Shown here one piece after another: positions 42,083 through 52,300 of a stretch of DNA of 64,000 nt (positions are counted from its first letter, which is position 1; each line of letters starts with the position of its first letter). The notes below the pieces were generated by a model. The model made no database searches, was not told the origin of the DNA, and was given only the letters and a program-made list of their open reading frames with translations. Both the position numbers and the translations under genes were made by a program. The stretch is from Strigamia acuminata. Lineage: Eukaryota; Arthropoda; Chilopoda; Geophilomorpha; Linotaeniidae. The stretch spans positions 47,624,581-47,688,580 of the forward strand of contig OX442314.1 of assembly GCA_949358305.1 (NCBI GenBank), given 5' to 3'.

Positions 42083-44929
42083 TGTCATACTGTCGAATTT
42101 GGCGGTGAGTTCCTTCAAGACTTTTTCTTGCTCTTTAGCGAGCAATTTCACTAGCTCCTCACGCTCTGCGGCCTTGTCGTCGGCTTTTTTCTTTGCCAGT
42201 TTTGGGCAGGTCTGACGCCAGTGGCCGTCTTCGTTACAGAAATTACAAGGGCTTTTCTTCTTTCCCTCCCGCACAAAAGGTTTTTTGGGGTAGTCCTTCT
42301 TCTCAGAAGTCGCCTCTGTTTTCGGGTTGTGGTGTTCCGATTTTCTGGACTTCATCTGAGGTCGGTAGCTGGGTGCCAGTTCCTTCCCCATGTTTGCATG
42401 TACAACATCGTTGATACCTTCGTCGGCCTCCTCGCTTTCCGAGAATTGCTCAGAATCTTCGCTTACTTCGTCTTCCGATTTTTCCTCGGCGGCGTTAGTT
42501 TGCGTACGATAGGCCTTATTTGGAGGTGGTATCGAGTTGGAAGCTTGTTGGTTTTTCTTTGACGGGAGTGGTTCTTTACTTCCGTTTAGATAATTTCGCG
42601 ATTGGAGCAGCTTAGTGGAGTCTATGCTGCGTTCCTGTATTCGTTGCTGTCGAGCCACTCCTAGAGCTCGTTCTTCTTTTGTCAGATTTTCGTTATACCG
42701 AGCATTTACTTCGGTGTGTTTTTTCTCAACGAAAGCGAGGATGGCTTTGAAATTATCCCCTTTAGGAGCGTTCATTTCTCGTAGGACTTTGGTTGCGGTT
42801 TCGTTTAGTCCTTGTTCGAAGAGAGCTTTCTGAGCGTGTTGGTCAAATGGTTTGTCCATTTCACGGAACAGGCTGTCGGCTCGTTGTACGTACTCTCTCA
42901 GAGTTTCACCGGGAGTTTGCTTCATAGAGCTTACTCTTTTCTGGATTTCCTGGCTCGTCTCGCCATATTGATTGTGGAACTTTATGACGAAGTCTTCCCA
43001 ATTTCGAGGTTGGACATCAGCGTACCAGTTTCGGGCTCGGTTTATCAGCATTTCTGGTGTTCCGCGTGAAACCATTTCATCGGGTTCCGCTCCTAAACGA
43101 TTAATCGTCAGGGCGACTTCGTCCAAGAATAAATTGCCGGCGTTCCAGGATCCGTCGAACTTAATTAGTCTCAGGGTCGTCCACTTGATGTTGTTATCTT
43201 TGCGAGAATACAGCCATCGGTCCGCGGAGTAACGTTTCAACAATCCTTCGCTTCGATCGTCTTCCTCGATCTCTTGGCCGCGGCTTTGTTGAAGTTTTTG
43301 GTCCATGGCCTGAAGGAGTTCGTCTTTCATCGTCCGTAGTTGGTTGCTTAGCGAGTCAGTCTCACTAAGCAGCGGTGATGATCGTGGATTGTTGGAAGGG
43401 AGGCTTGGGTAATGCGTACCGTTGCCTGTCAGTCTGAATTGATTGTGTTGGAACGACGTTTGTCCTGATGATCCCGCGGTGTTCGGATTATTCGTGAGGT
43501 CTTGCGCTATCGTTGAGTTATCGGGGTTCGATTTCTCCGGAGCGGAGGTTCGGCTCAACTTTGTTCCGGGCGGTATCAGATCGTCCAGTCGGGTCCCCGT
43601 GAGGCCTTTGTCCGTTTTTTTGATAAAAACATAGGAGTCTCTTCCAGCATATGCTTCGGCGGCGTGCTTCTTTTCGAGGTGATTTTTAACGGCGTTAATC
43701 TCCTCGAGCGTCGGCATGGCCAGTTTATTTCGACCTGCTTCGTTGCGTATCTGGTTCTTCTGATTTATACATCTGATTAGTTCGGCGTTAGGGTCGCCTG
43801 GGTTGGTATTACTGGTTTGGCCAGTTTTCATTGCAAATGAGTTTTTTACTGCCCATGATTGCGCGCCCTGATTATTCCTCCTATCCTGTATAAACGCCTC
43901 GTACAGTTCTCCTTTGACTTCGTCCGATTCGTTCAAGATGCTATCTAGTCCGTTGACTCGGATACTGCCGTGAGATGCTTGAGAGTCGATACTTTCACTG
44001 TCTGACGTTGCTTCGCCGCCGGTCTCAGACTGCTGTCGATCTGCTCCGACCCGACGTCGTTTCTCCCCGCGTCTGGCCGTGTTATCTGCCGATCGTTTTT
44101 CAGTCCTCTGATTTACTAGGTCGATTACTCGGCTTAGCTCTGCGTAGGGATCCTTGTCCTGGTCGATCTCGATGCCGTGTGCGCAGGCTACTCGAGTTAC
44201 TTCTATTGCTTTGGCTACCAGCTCCTTAGCTGTGTGAGACCGTTCTGGGGAGCTCTGTACGGAGTTTGGCTCCGAATGCTGGCTTAACCCGTTGCTTGGT
44301 GGTCGGATCTGGTAGTCCTTTGCCATTTCTCGTTCGATTATTTTCTGCTTCGCGAGCAATTCTCGAGCCAGCTCGCGCTCCATTGCCATTTGCTTTTCTT
44401 GGCTTTCACGGGCGGCCGCCATCTGCTTAGCTTGACGTTCTTGTGCCAAGCTCTGTTCCATGGCAACTAATTTCTCGCGATGCTCTCTGGCTAAATCTTC
44501 CATCAATTCGTTTTTCTTCTTCTCTAACGCGACTGTTCTTGCTTGGTCTGCTCGGGCAGCCTCGTTGATAATTGCGGCGCCTGTACTTGCCGCTTTATTT
44601 AGAAGAGTCATTAGGTCCATTTCACTGGGATCCTTTTCGACTGGTCTGGGGCTTTTCAATCCGAATCGAGGGTTTTCGAACGATTTATTTAGTCCGTTTT
44701 CTTCGTGAGAGCTTCCTGATCCTTCGAATTCGCCTCCCGTAAACGGAAGTTGTCTTGCAAGGGGAAGGCCTTCACTTGATGATTCCGTCGAAACTTCAGT
44801 CGAGTTAGTCTCGACTTCTGGTTCCACGTGGTTCGCTTCTTCCGCTTTCTGGCGTTCGATTTCTTCGGCTTCTTTTCTATCCTTTTCGTCGTTACGCCTT
44901 TTTCTATCTTCTGCGGTAGTTTTCGTCAT
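42050..44929 (-). CDS. gag: Element 3 gag
   Basis: 959 residues from ATG 44929 to TAA. The N-terminal third is charged, with a Gln/Glu/Ala/Met coiled coil (about 120-195: LVAMEQSLAQERQAKQ). A capsid-like region at about 600-760 has FLDEVALTINRLG, INRARNWYADV and FHNQYGE. One zinc knuckle, CNFCNEDGHWRQTC, lies near the end. The last residues, TKNWNSRAEQK, contain the slippery heptamer and match the end of Element 2 gag (TKNLNARAQEKQ). It is similar to but clearly diverged from Element 2 gag, and intact. Confidence 0.9.
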   Translation of the reverse strand: MTKTTAEDRKRRNDEKDRKEAEEIERQKAEEANHVEPEVETNSTEVSTESSSEGLPLARQLPFTGGEFEGSGSSHEENGLNKSFENPRFGLKSPRPVEKDPSEMDLMTLLNKAASTGAAIINEAARADQARTVALEKKKNELMEDLAREHREKLVAMEQSLAQERQAKQMAAARESQEKQMAMERELARELLAKQKIIEREMAKDYQIRPPSNGLSQHSEPNSVQSSPERSHTAKELVAKAIEVTRVACAHGIEIDQDKDPYAELSRVIDLVNQRTEKRSADNTARRGEKRRRVGADRQQSETGGEATSDSESIDSQASHGSIRVNGLDSILNESDEVKGELYEAFIQDRRNNQGAQSWAVKNSFAMKTGQTSNTNPGDPNAELIRCINQKNQIRNEAGRNKLAMPTLEEINAVKNHLEKKHAAEAYAGRDSYVFIKKTDKGLTGTRLDDLIPPGTKLSRTSAPEKSNPDNSTIAQDLTNNPNTAGSSGQTSFQHNQFRLTGNGTHYPSLPSNNPRSSPLLSETDSLSNQLRTMKDELLQAMDQKLQQSRGQEIEEDDRSEGLLKRYSADRWLYSRKDNNIKWTTLRLIKFDGSWNAGNLFLDEVALTINRLGAEPDEMVSRGTPEMLINRARNWYADVQPRNWEDFVIKFHNQYGETSQEIQKRVSSMKQTPGETLREYVQRADSLFREMDKPFDQHAQKALFEQGLNETATKVLREMNAPKGDNFKAILAFVEKKHTEVNARYNENLTKEERALGVARQQRIQERSIDSTKLLQSRNYLNGSKEPLPSKKNQQASNSIPPPNKAYRTQTNAAEEKSEDEVSEDSEQFSESEEADEGINDVVHANMGKELAPSYRPQMKSRKSEHHNPKTEATSEKKDYPKKPFVREGKKKSPCNFCNEDGHWRQTCPKLAKKKADDKAAEREELVKLLAKEQEKVLKELTAKFDSMTKNWNSRAEQK
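42077..42083 (-). promoter_or_regulatory. -1 ribosomal frameshift site (A AAA AAC)
   Basis: Gag frame ACA AAA AAC, 24 bases before the gag stop. The -1 frame leads without a stop into pol. Same codons and same place as in Element 2. Confidence 0.75.
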
Positions 44930-45002
44930 TTTCTTGCGATATAATGATCGGTCGAAAGATCCCGGTTATTATTTAAAGTTTTGTCGTAAGGTTAGCAAAT
45001 TC

Positions 45003-45021
45003 TATCCCGGACAGACCCCCA
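45003..45021 (-). other. Primer-binding site of Element 3 (tRNA-Pro-like)
   Basis: Two bases after the LTR, on the minus strand: TGGGGGTCTGTCCGGGAT. It matches the complement of a proline tRNA 3' end as I recall it (TGGGGGCTCGTCCGGGAT) except at three central positions. Confidence 0.6.
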
Positions 45022-45023
45022 CG

Positions 45024-45655
45024 TGTCGTGATTCGACTTTGTGGTTAAAGATAATAAATAATACACTCGGGAATACAATATACTTCAAATACTGCTTTAT
45101 TAAAACACGCTTACTAATACAAATATAAGTTAAGATGTTTCCTGTGATGGTCCTCGGATTCGGCTGCGAATACGAGTTGCCGCTAAACAATGGCGGATCC
45201 AATTGTTTAGTCCTACGCGTGGTCTGTGTTTGTTGTCTAGGGTATTTCCACGTGTTATTATGAACACGCGAGAATTCGCTTTCTCGTGCGAATTGAACGA
45301 ATATCGTTCGGATATTTATTCTAGCGTAGATTGGCTACGCTAAATAAATGTGGCTGTTGTACAGTTGGAATGGTCAGCGGGCACCGGTCCTCGATCAATC
45401 CGTGAAACGGCCTGAAAGGTGAGGTAAATGGTGCTCTTGCTGAGATTGGTGTAACTGTAGTGTCGTTTCCGGTCAAGCGTTGGCGTTATATATTAACCGG
45501 AAATGACGTCATATGCAAATCCTTCTGATTATGCAGGTTCGCAGAAACACGAGACTAGTCAGTCTAGTCGGTATTTCTAGCGCGCTCTAGTGGCGAGAAT
45601 TAATAACATGATAATCGTCACTAATTACTTCTTCAGGTGATGCCGAATCACCACA
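45024..45655 (-). mobile_element. 5' LTR of Element 3
   Basis: Same length as 33807-34438 (offset 11217) and identical in all stretches compared. Confidence 0.9.
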
Positions 45656-46491
45656 GCTTCGGTGCTGTACAAATGCAAAGCCGCTAGATATTCGTCCACA
45701 ATTTCGTCGTTTTCGTCCGACACTTGATTGAGTTTCTTGATGAAGTGAGGCATCGCGCCGGCGATGCTGACCATTGGAGGAATCTCGTTTTGACGTAGTA
45801 AGTTAATCAACACTTTGACGCACCCTCGTCGGATCGTTTGCTCGGCGTTTTCGAGGTGCCCGACAACGAGGGAAATGTGTTCGCAGTTGAGTTGACAATT
45901 GCGAGTCAAGCGATGCAACGGGTGCAGCGCACTCGCCAAGATGGCATTGTTGGTGGAGTTGAGGTGCGAAGCGACCCCGTCGACCCCTTTTTGCTCCATT
46001 ATTTCGCGACAGTGGTTGGCGGTGTTTGCCAGATGTTTGATCACTTTGATCGCCGATTGTTGACTCGCTGGGTTGGTCGTGGTTTGCAGGAATTCGAGTA
46101 CGGTCACGACCGCGCCCGCGCTGTGCATTGTGGCGATTGTGGCGTCGTCCGGGGAGAGGTTGGCGAGGATGCGACAAGCGCGGTCACGCATTTGTTCGCT
46201 CTCCATTGATTTGAGTATGGAGATTAAGGATGAAATCGTTTGCGGGTTCGACATGAGTTGACGACTCTCGGCTTCCGCGCAGCATTTGTCCGCGATGCTG
46301 AGTGCGAGGTGGAGCTTTTTCGCGTTCGGCGTGCCGAGTGTTGCGAGTAAGTTGCGCAAACCGCCGTTTTCGCGCAGTTTTTTCACCGATTGCAGCGAAT
46401 ATGAATTGAAATATTTTGTTCGCAGTCCAATCAACGCTTTTAATACGGTTTCGGACGATCCGCTGCTGAGTGAATTGACCAAATCGTTCAT
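45656..46491 (-). CDS. ARMC5: ARMC5-like gene, N-terminal armadillo part (split)
   Basis: Starts at ATG 46491. About 278 residues of armadillo-type helical repeats: for example RDRACRILANLSPDDATI, QSAIKVIKHLANTANHC and RRGCVKVLINLLRQNEIP, each with the Gly/Asn-Leu-Ala pattern of ARM units. It is cut after codon 278 by Element 3; in this allele translation would run a few codons into the LTR and stop (HHLKK, then TAA, about 45625). The product would lack all of the BTB domain and so could not recruit a CUL3-type ligase. No introns seen. The promoter should lie in 46492-46900, where I see no clear motif. Confidence 0.8.
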
Positions 46492-47081
46492 TTGAGCGGT
46501 TTTGATTAATAAAAATAAGAAATAAAAAACTGCTCGTGTAGCAAAGTCAATCGTGGAATGATCTCATGGCACATTTACGAGTTATATCCGGAAAACCCAA
46601 ATTTTATTTGATACGTTCGTGCGACGTATTCTGAAAAGTGAGTTTCCGGAAAACCCGAAATGTACTTGATACGTTCTTTATTTATACCTTTTAATTTGTT
46701 ATTTACTTTAGATAGTGCTTATTGCTGTTTCGTGGTATTGCAACAAACAAGTGACTGTAAGGATCGGCAGCTTATTAAGCTGGGGTACAGAATCAGAAAG
46801 TATCATCCAGCCTTACGCCAGGAGTACTTTCACATATTCAGTTTGAATTTAGTTCTCAGGAACAGTTTCAAAAAAACAATTGGAACGCAGATACAACAAG
46901 TTTATGTCTAGTAAACTCAAACACCCACCAAAACTCCCAAAAAAAATTTGCGAGGCAATTTATCGTCAGAGAAATAACCTTGTTGTGAAAACTGTTAAAA
47001 AAAAAAAAAAAAAAAAAAATTGCAAAAAATTTTGTTTTAGGTTTTAAACGATTGTTGTTGATTTATTAAGTCACCCCGCGA
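46492..47081. other. Intergenic stretch
   Basis: Contains two imperfect copies of a 33-base sequence (about 46587 and 46638; both with TCCGGAAAACCC and TTGATACGTTC) and a poly(A) run (about 46997-47019). An ORF at 46660-46911 has no recognisable features. Two copies of an ACGT-containing element near the ARMC5-like start could be regulatory, but that is a guess. Confidence 0.4.
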
Positions 47082-47377
47082 CACAACGCCTTGCTCCTGG
47101 ACTGCAAATCCAGCACCGATCCCGAAGTGTCGATTCTAATAACAAATTCAAACGTGCGTCACAAATTATCGGGCACCGAATACCCCACCCGACGACGCCA
47201 GTGCGAACGAGCGGCCGAGTTGATGGGAAAGAAAAGTCTTCGCAAGGTTTCGTCGAAGGAACTGGACGCGTTTAATCAAACCATGGATCCTCTCATTTTC
47301 AAACGTGCCAGGCACGTTGTGACGGAGATATGACGCTGTTTGGGAAATTGATGGTCGAAAGTCACATACCGCTGAGG
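47082..47377 (+). pseudogene. GALK1: Galactokinase (GALK1-type) fragment
   Basis: Reads HNALLLDCKSSTD, then VSILITNSNVRHKL, YPTRRRQCERAAELMGK and RARHVVTEI, the central region of GALK1-type galactokinases (GHMP kinase family; phosphorylates galactose at C1). A TGA (47331-47333) follows, and the family continues in another frame with LFGKLMVESHIPLR, so about 17 residues are missing along with a frame change. No N- or C-terminal parts are nearby. It looks like a decayed fragment, possibly captured by a repeat, not the working gene. Confidence 0.8.
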
Positions 47378-47563
47378 TTGTCTCGATTTTGTTTGATTTT
47401 TGTGTTGCATCTCGTTCACTATATTGTGAACCCGTTCAAGTTCATGCTCATGACCCTGTGAACATGTTCCACGTTCACTCTAATTTTTTCCTAAGTGAAC
47501 TAAGTTCAAGTTCATGAACTTGAACACAATAGTTCGAATTTTTTAATAAAAATATTTTCGCTC
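47378..47563. repeat. GTTCAAG palindrome region
   Basis: Several GTTCAAGTTCATG motifs and a perfect 22-bp palindrome at about 47501-47522 (half-site GTTCAAGTTCA). Such repeats resemble DNA-transposon ends, but no element could be bounded. Confidence 0.4.
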
Positions 47564-47897
47564 GCCCAAACGGCCAACGCCGTCCAACGACACAATGCCG
47601 ATGTGATACTACTGGAGTGCGTATACGAAAGCCGCGATTGCTCAAGGAAAGCCAGAAGAAGAAATTTAGAACACCTCGCTACCACAAAAGAAGTAATATT
47701 TTGACAATAGAATATTATTATTATTATTATTATCTTTTATTTAGTTTCAAGACAATTCGGCCATTTTCAAAGTAGACGATCTTTTGAAAAGGCTGATGTA
47801 TAGTTTTCAAGGAAAGAAGTTACCGAAGTGCAAAGGAGGGAAAAAGCTAAGCAAACCTGCAAGAGATTATTTTAATAATCGATTTAAAAAATTGTAA
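47564..47897 (+). pseudogene. Spliced coding fragment, unrecognised
   Basis: An open stretch (47564-47692; ANAVQRHNADVILLECVY...) ends at AAAGAA|GTAATA. A 52-base AT-rich intron ends TTTAG at 47744, and a second exon (47745-47897) reads FQDNSAIFKVDDLLKRL and ends in a basic tail (PARDYFNNRFKKL) with TAA. Frames agree across the junction. There is no start codon and no family I recognise; it may be a gene 3' end carried in a repeat. Confidence 0.4.
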
Positions 47898-48959
47898 AGT
47901 TTAGTTTTGTAAATAAAAAGCCAATCGTCGCAATTTGAATTAGAAAAAAAAAATAAAAAAATTGATAATTGAAAAAATTAAATGCTAAATAATTACAGTA
48001 GTAATAGAGACGGTATAGATCGATCACTTCCTGTTATTTATAGATAAAAAATTTGATCCGTTTGATCCGGACAGCGAAAACGAGTTAGTAATGTAAAAGT
48101 GTGTTGTGCAACTGGTATTGTGGTTTTCCCACGTTCGTGATTTAGAAAATCCACGATTGCTTCTCACTGCCTTTTGGCTCAAGGGATCTAGAGAAAAAAA
48201 TGCAATGCAAAAATGTAACCATTCAAATGAGAAATTCAATCCTGCCTTACTCAAAGACATTATTTTGTCAAGTGAGTTGAAGCGGATTAAATGCTGAAGT
48301 AAGAAAATTTAAAAGCAAAGGCGTTAGGAAAGCGTGTCGTGGACATGATCCAACCGAACCGTCGTAATGCCGACAGGCACACACGCATACTGTGTGGCCC
48401 TTGAACTAGCGATCAATTACCACCCAAAACCACAGCATGAAATAGCATTAACCATAGTAGCAAATCCTCTCATTAAAGTCTTGTACTGACCCCGGAAAAA
48501 AGGAGTGGATCAACGCCAGCATGATTGTCATTATGAAAGCAAATGCATTCTTGACAAAAAATGCACAAAAGGAAATAACTAACATCTTGAAGCCGCTTGC
48601 CTGTATGCTACCATGGCAAAGGAAGAGATTAAAAAGAAAATAAGAGAAGGTTTTGCTTTTATATTATTTCTTTCATTTTTTCATTAGGTTGTGTTAATAT
48701 ATAGCAGAGAGAACAGCCAACAGTTAGGTTCGTTTACATCCTGTTGGCCTATGCTGTTTTGTAATTTAAGTAGATTGAATATTTTAGACAACACCATCAT
48801 CACAGGTACTGCGAGAGAGAAGACGCTCACCTCAAAGAATTTGTCACCCAAATGTGGCAAATAAATAAGGGGGAAATTCCAAACGCAGCATGGGAAGTTT
48901 ATAGGCGAAATGAGTATTTTATAGCGTATAAGTGAGAAAGACGACAGAGATAGCAAAAG
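47898..48959. repeat. Repeat-rich stretch left of Element 4
   Basis: 48215-48250 resembles 23440-23480. 48600-48959 is a second copy of 63385-63725, including GAGAAGACGCTCACCTC and GTGGCAAATAAATAAGG; here the shared ORF is broken by a TGA after AGCGTATAAG. Element 4 interrupts this copy at 48960 and it resumes at 60343. Confidence 0.65.
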
Positions 48960-49127
48960 TGTCGTGTTCTAACTTCATTAGACCGAAATAAAGACACGGT
49001 GTAGGTAGGTTGATGCACTAATCATAACTGATGTTTATTCACATTAATCAACGCAGGTGAACACTGGCGCCAGGTGTCCCCGCGTGTAGCGCCATCTAGT
49101 GACGCAGATACATATTAGAATACCACA
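48960..49127 (-). mobile_element. 3' LTR of Element 4
   Basis: On the minus strand it begins TGTGGTATTC and ends GAACACGACA. It differs from the other copy at a few positions, for example CACTGGCGCC here versus CACCGGCGCC, GACGCAG versus GACGCGG, and TGTCGTG versus TGTTGTG. An A-rich purine tract (AAAAAAAAAAGAGTGA on minus) precedes it. Confidence 0.85.
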
Positions 49128-49321
49128 TCACTCTTTTTTTTTTAAACAATAACATGTAACAATTTCTAAAATAAATAAATTAATTAAAATTAATAAACCG
49201 TTTCAAATTATTCGTAACAACAATTCAAAATCATTTACAACTCATTTTTCGTCCAGGCCTGAACATTTCATCTTTACACAATAAACTATTTTAGTTAATA
49301 TTAGTACCTATTCTGACAACA

Positions 49322-52300
49322 TTACACAACTCTTCTACGACGTGTTGACGTATCGTAACCACCCAGGTATTCTGGTGCCCTTCTTTTGCGATCAGACTTC
49401 CTCGGCTGGAAATCAGGGTCGGCTACACGTCTTGCTCCTCGTCTACCGCCTCTTAATGGTGGCCCAGGCAGCAAATGGGCATCTGGTCTTGGCTGACCTG
49501 GGATCGCCTCTACTGGAATGTTGTCAGTATCGAGTAACGGTGAATCATCGTCTAACGGGAAGTATCGCCTCACTTTCGTCACATTTCTTTTGACGATTCT
49601 GCCGTCGTTTGTTTTCAACAGCAAACAATTCCCATTCTTTTGAAACACCGTCATTAAATCGTGCTCGTATGCGAGATCGAGCTTGTGTGTTCTCGACTTT
49701 GCGACCAGCACTCTGTCGTCTCACTGGATGTCGCTTTCCCTGCTCCCGCGACGCTGATCCGCATACTGCTTCGATTTGTCTTTTTGTTCAGCATCTTTCT
49801 TTTTTACCAAGCGATGCAATTTTCCTTTTTCTTCAATCATTATTTGCGGAATTTTCGTACGCATTTTCCTGTTTGTCATCAGCTCGTACGGCGAAACTCC
49901 GGTTGTTCGATGTGGCGTACTTCCGTACGACTCCAAAAACGTTCCGAGCGCTCTTTTCCAGTCCTTATTTTCGACTTGTGCCGCCCGGAAAGCCTTCACG
50001 AACGACTTGTTTAGGCGTTCAACTGTCCCGTTGGCCTGGGGCCAGTACGGGGTCACCCTGCGATGATGGACCCCATGTTCGACCAAAAAGTCCCTGAAAT
50101 TCTCCGCCACGAACTGCGGACCATTATCCGAAGTCAGGGACTCCGGAATTCCTCATCGCTCAAAAACTCTACGTAACCACACCGTTATCGCCTCGGACCT
50201 CGTTGACTTCAAAATCCTCACCTCGGGCCAACGCGAATAATAGTCGACGAGCACGACGATAGAATGGCCGTCGTGAAACGGCCCGCAAATGTCGATCGCC
50301 AACTCCCGCCATGGTCCTTTTGGCAGAGGCGTGCTTACGATCGGCTCCGGCTTCTCCGTCGCACTGCTATGCTGGCAAGCATGACATTGCCGCACCGCTC
50401 GCTCGACGTCGTGGTCCAGGCCAGGCCACCAGACCTTTTCACGTAGGCGTTGCTTCGTTCTGACGACGCCTTGGTGACCTAAGTGTCCCAATTCGACCAC
50501 TTTCCTTCGCAACGAGTCCGGCATCACGATTCGTGGTCCTCGAAGCAAAACTCCGTCTGTCATCGCTAATTCGCTCCTAACAAGCTGAAACTTTTGAAGA
50601 CTGTTATTAAATTTTGTCCCGTCACGCAAACACTTATTGATTTCACAAATAGTTTCGTCTGCCCTCGACGCGTGTTCGACTTCTCGTAAAGTCATCGCTT
50701 TTGGCAGCGCACTCTCAACCACAAACCGCACATAAGCTTCTGTTCGTCCAAAAACACTTTTCCCTTCTCCGACGGGCAGCAAACGAGACAGCGCGTCCGC
50801 TATGTTCGCGCTGCCCGGCCGGTGACGAATCGTGAACTCGAAAGGCTGCAGTCGCAGCACCCATCTTTCCATTCTTGCGGATGGTTTCGATCTTGTTCCA
50901 TAAATAGTCTCCAAAGCCTTGTGGTCTGTAATTAAGAGAAATGGCATGCCGATTAAGTACATTCGGAAGCGCTCACAGCCCCAAACGACTGCGAGCCCCT
51001 CCTTCTCGGTCTGAGAATATCGACGTTCAACGTCCGACAACGTTCGGCTGGCGAACGCAATTGGTCTCATTTGTCCATCTGGTTGACGTTAAGTAAGAAC
51101 GCCGCCGAGACCGACCGGCGACGCGTCGACGATTAATTCCGTTTCGACATTCTTGCGAAAAAATGCAAGCACACTCGAACTGCACAAAAGTCCTTTTAAC
51201 CGTTCGAATGCTTCATTCTGACGACTTCCCCACTTAAATGGAACATCTTTACGGGCCATTAGTCGTAATGGCTCCGCAGTAGTTGACCAAACCTAAAAAA
51301 CTTCGGATCTCGGTCTCGTTTTTCGGTGCTACCGCGTTTCGCACGGCTTCCACCTTTGATTCTGCGACGGAAATGCCACTTTTCGAGATGACATGTCCAA
51401 GAAACGTGACTTTTGACACGCCACAGCAACATTTTTTGAGATTAAGAGTCAAACCATTTCGAGACAGTGTCTCGAGGACCTTTTCCAACCGTTGATCGTG
51501 TTCTTCAACAGTTTTCCCGTGCACGACAATGTTGTCAAGAGAGTTCTTTGTGCCTTCGCACTCGGCCAAGATGTTCTGGAGGATCCGTTGATATTCCTCC
51601 GGTGCGCTGGCAATCCCAAAGAAAAGTCTCTTGTAGCGGAAAAGTCCCCTGTGAGTGACAAAAACAGTAAAACGTCTCGAATCCGCTTTGAGAGGAATTT
51701 GCAAGTATCCCTGGCGACAATCGAGCTTCGAAATCAATTCTGCCCCGTCGATTTCGTCCAGGACCTCCTCCATGGTGGGCAGCGGATGGCGATTCCTCTT
51801 TACCGCCTCGTTGACGGCACGCATGTCGAGACACAGCCTAATTGAGCCATCGGGCTTTTTCACGGGCACGACGGGTGAAACCCACTCCGTCGCGCCGGTG
51901 ACTGGCTCAATGATGTCGGCCTGTAACAAATTATCTATTTCGATGTCCAGCTGTTTGCGAATGTGGAATGGTATCCTGCGCACCGATTGCGCAACTGGTC
52001 GCACGTTCGAGTCCATGTACAATTCCAATTCAAACTCTTTGAGTTTTCCAATTCCTTTAAAAACATCTCGAAATTTTGTAATTCGATTGGCCAAGTCCTT
52101 CCTTAATTTCCCTAAAGACTCATCGAATAAAGAATCATCATTAGTAAGTTCGTTCACAATTTCTTCATCAATTTTCAAAATTCCGAGGTCTTCGGATGTT
52201 TTCCGAGATAATAAAGGTAATTTCCTCGACGGCACAACCAAAAATCTCGCATTTACTGATTTCTTAGCGGTTTGCACCTGCGCATTGAATTCACCGCTAA

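Larger units (their letters stand above)
33807..45655 (-). mobile_element. Ty3/gypsy Element 3 inserted in the ARMC5-like gene
   Basis: Two 632-bp LTRs (33807-34438 and 45024-45655), which I find identical wherever compared, flank gag, pol and a third ORF on the minus strand. The target duplication GCTT is perfect (33803-33806 and 45656-45659). It is related to Element 2 in gene order, frameshift signal, protein sequence and primer site. Total 11,849 bases. Gag, the pol core and the third ORF are intact; only a one-base shift near the pol C-terminus is seen. Identical LTRs imply a very young insertion. Confidence 0.93.
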
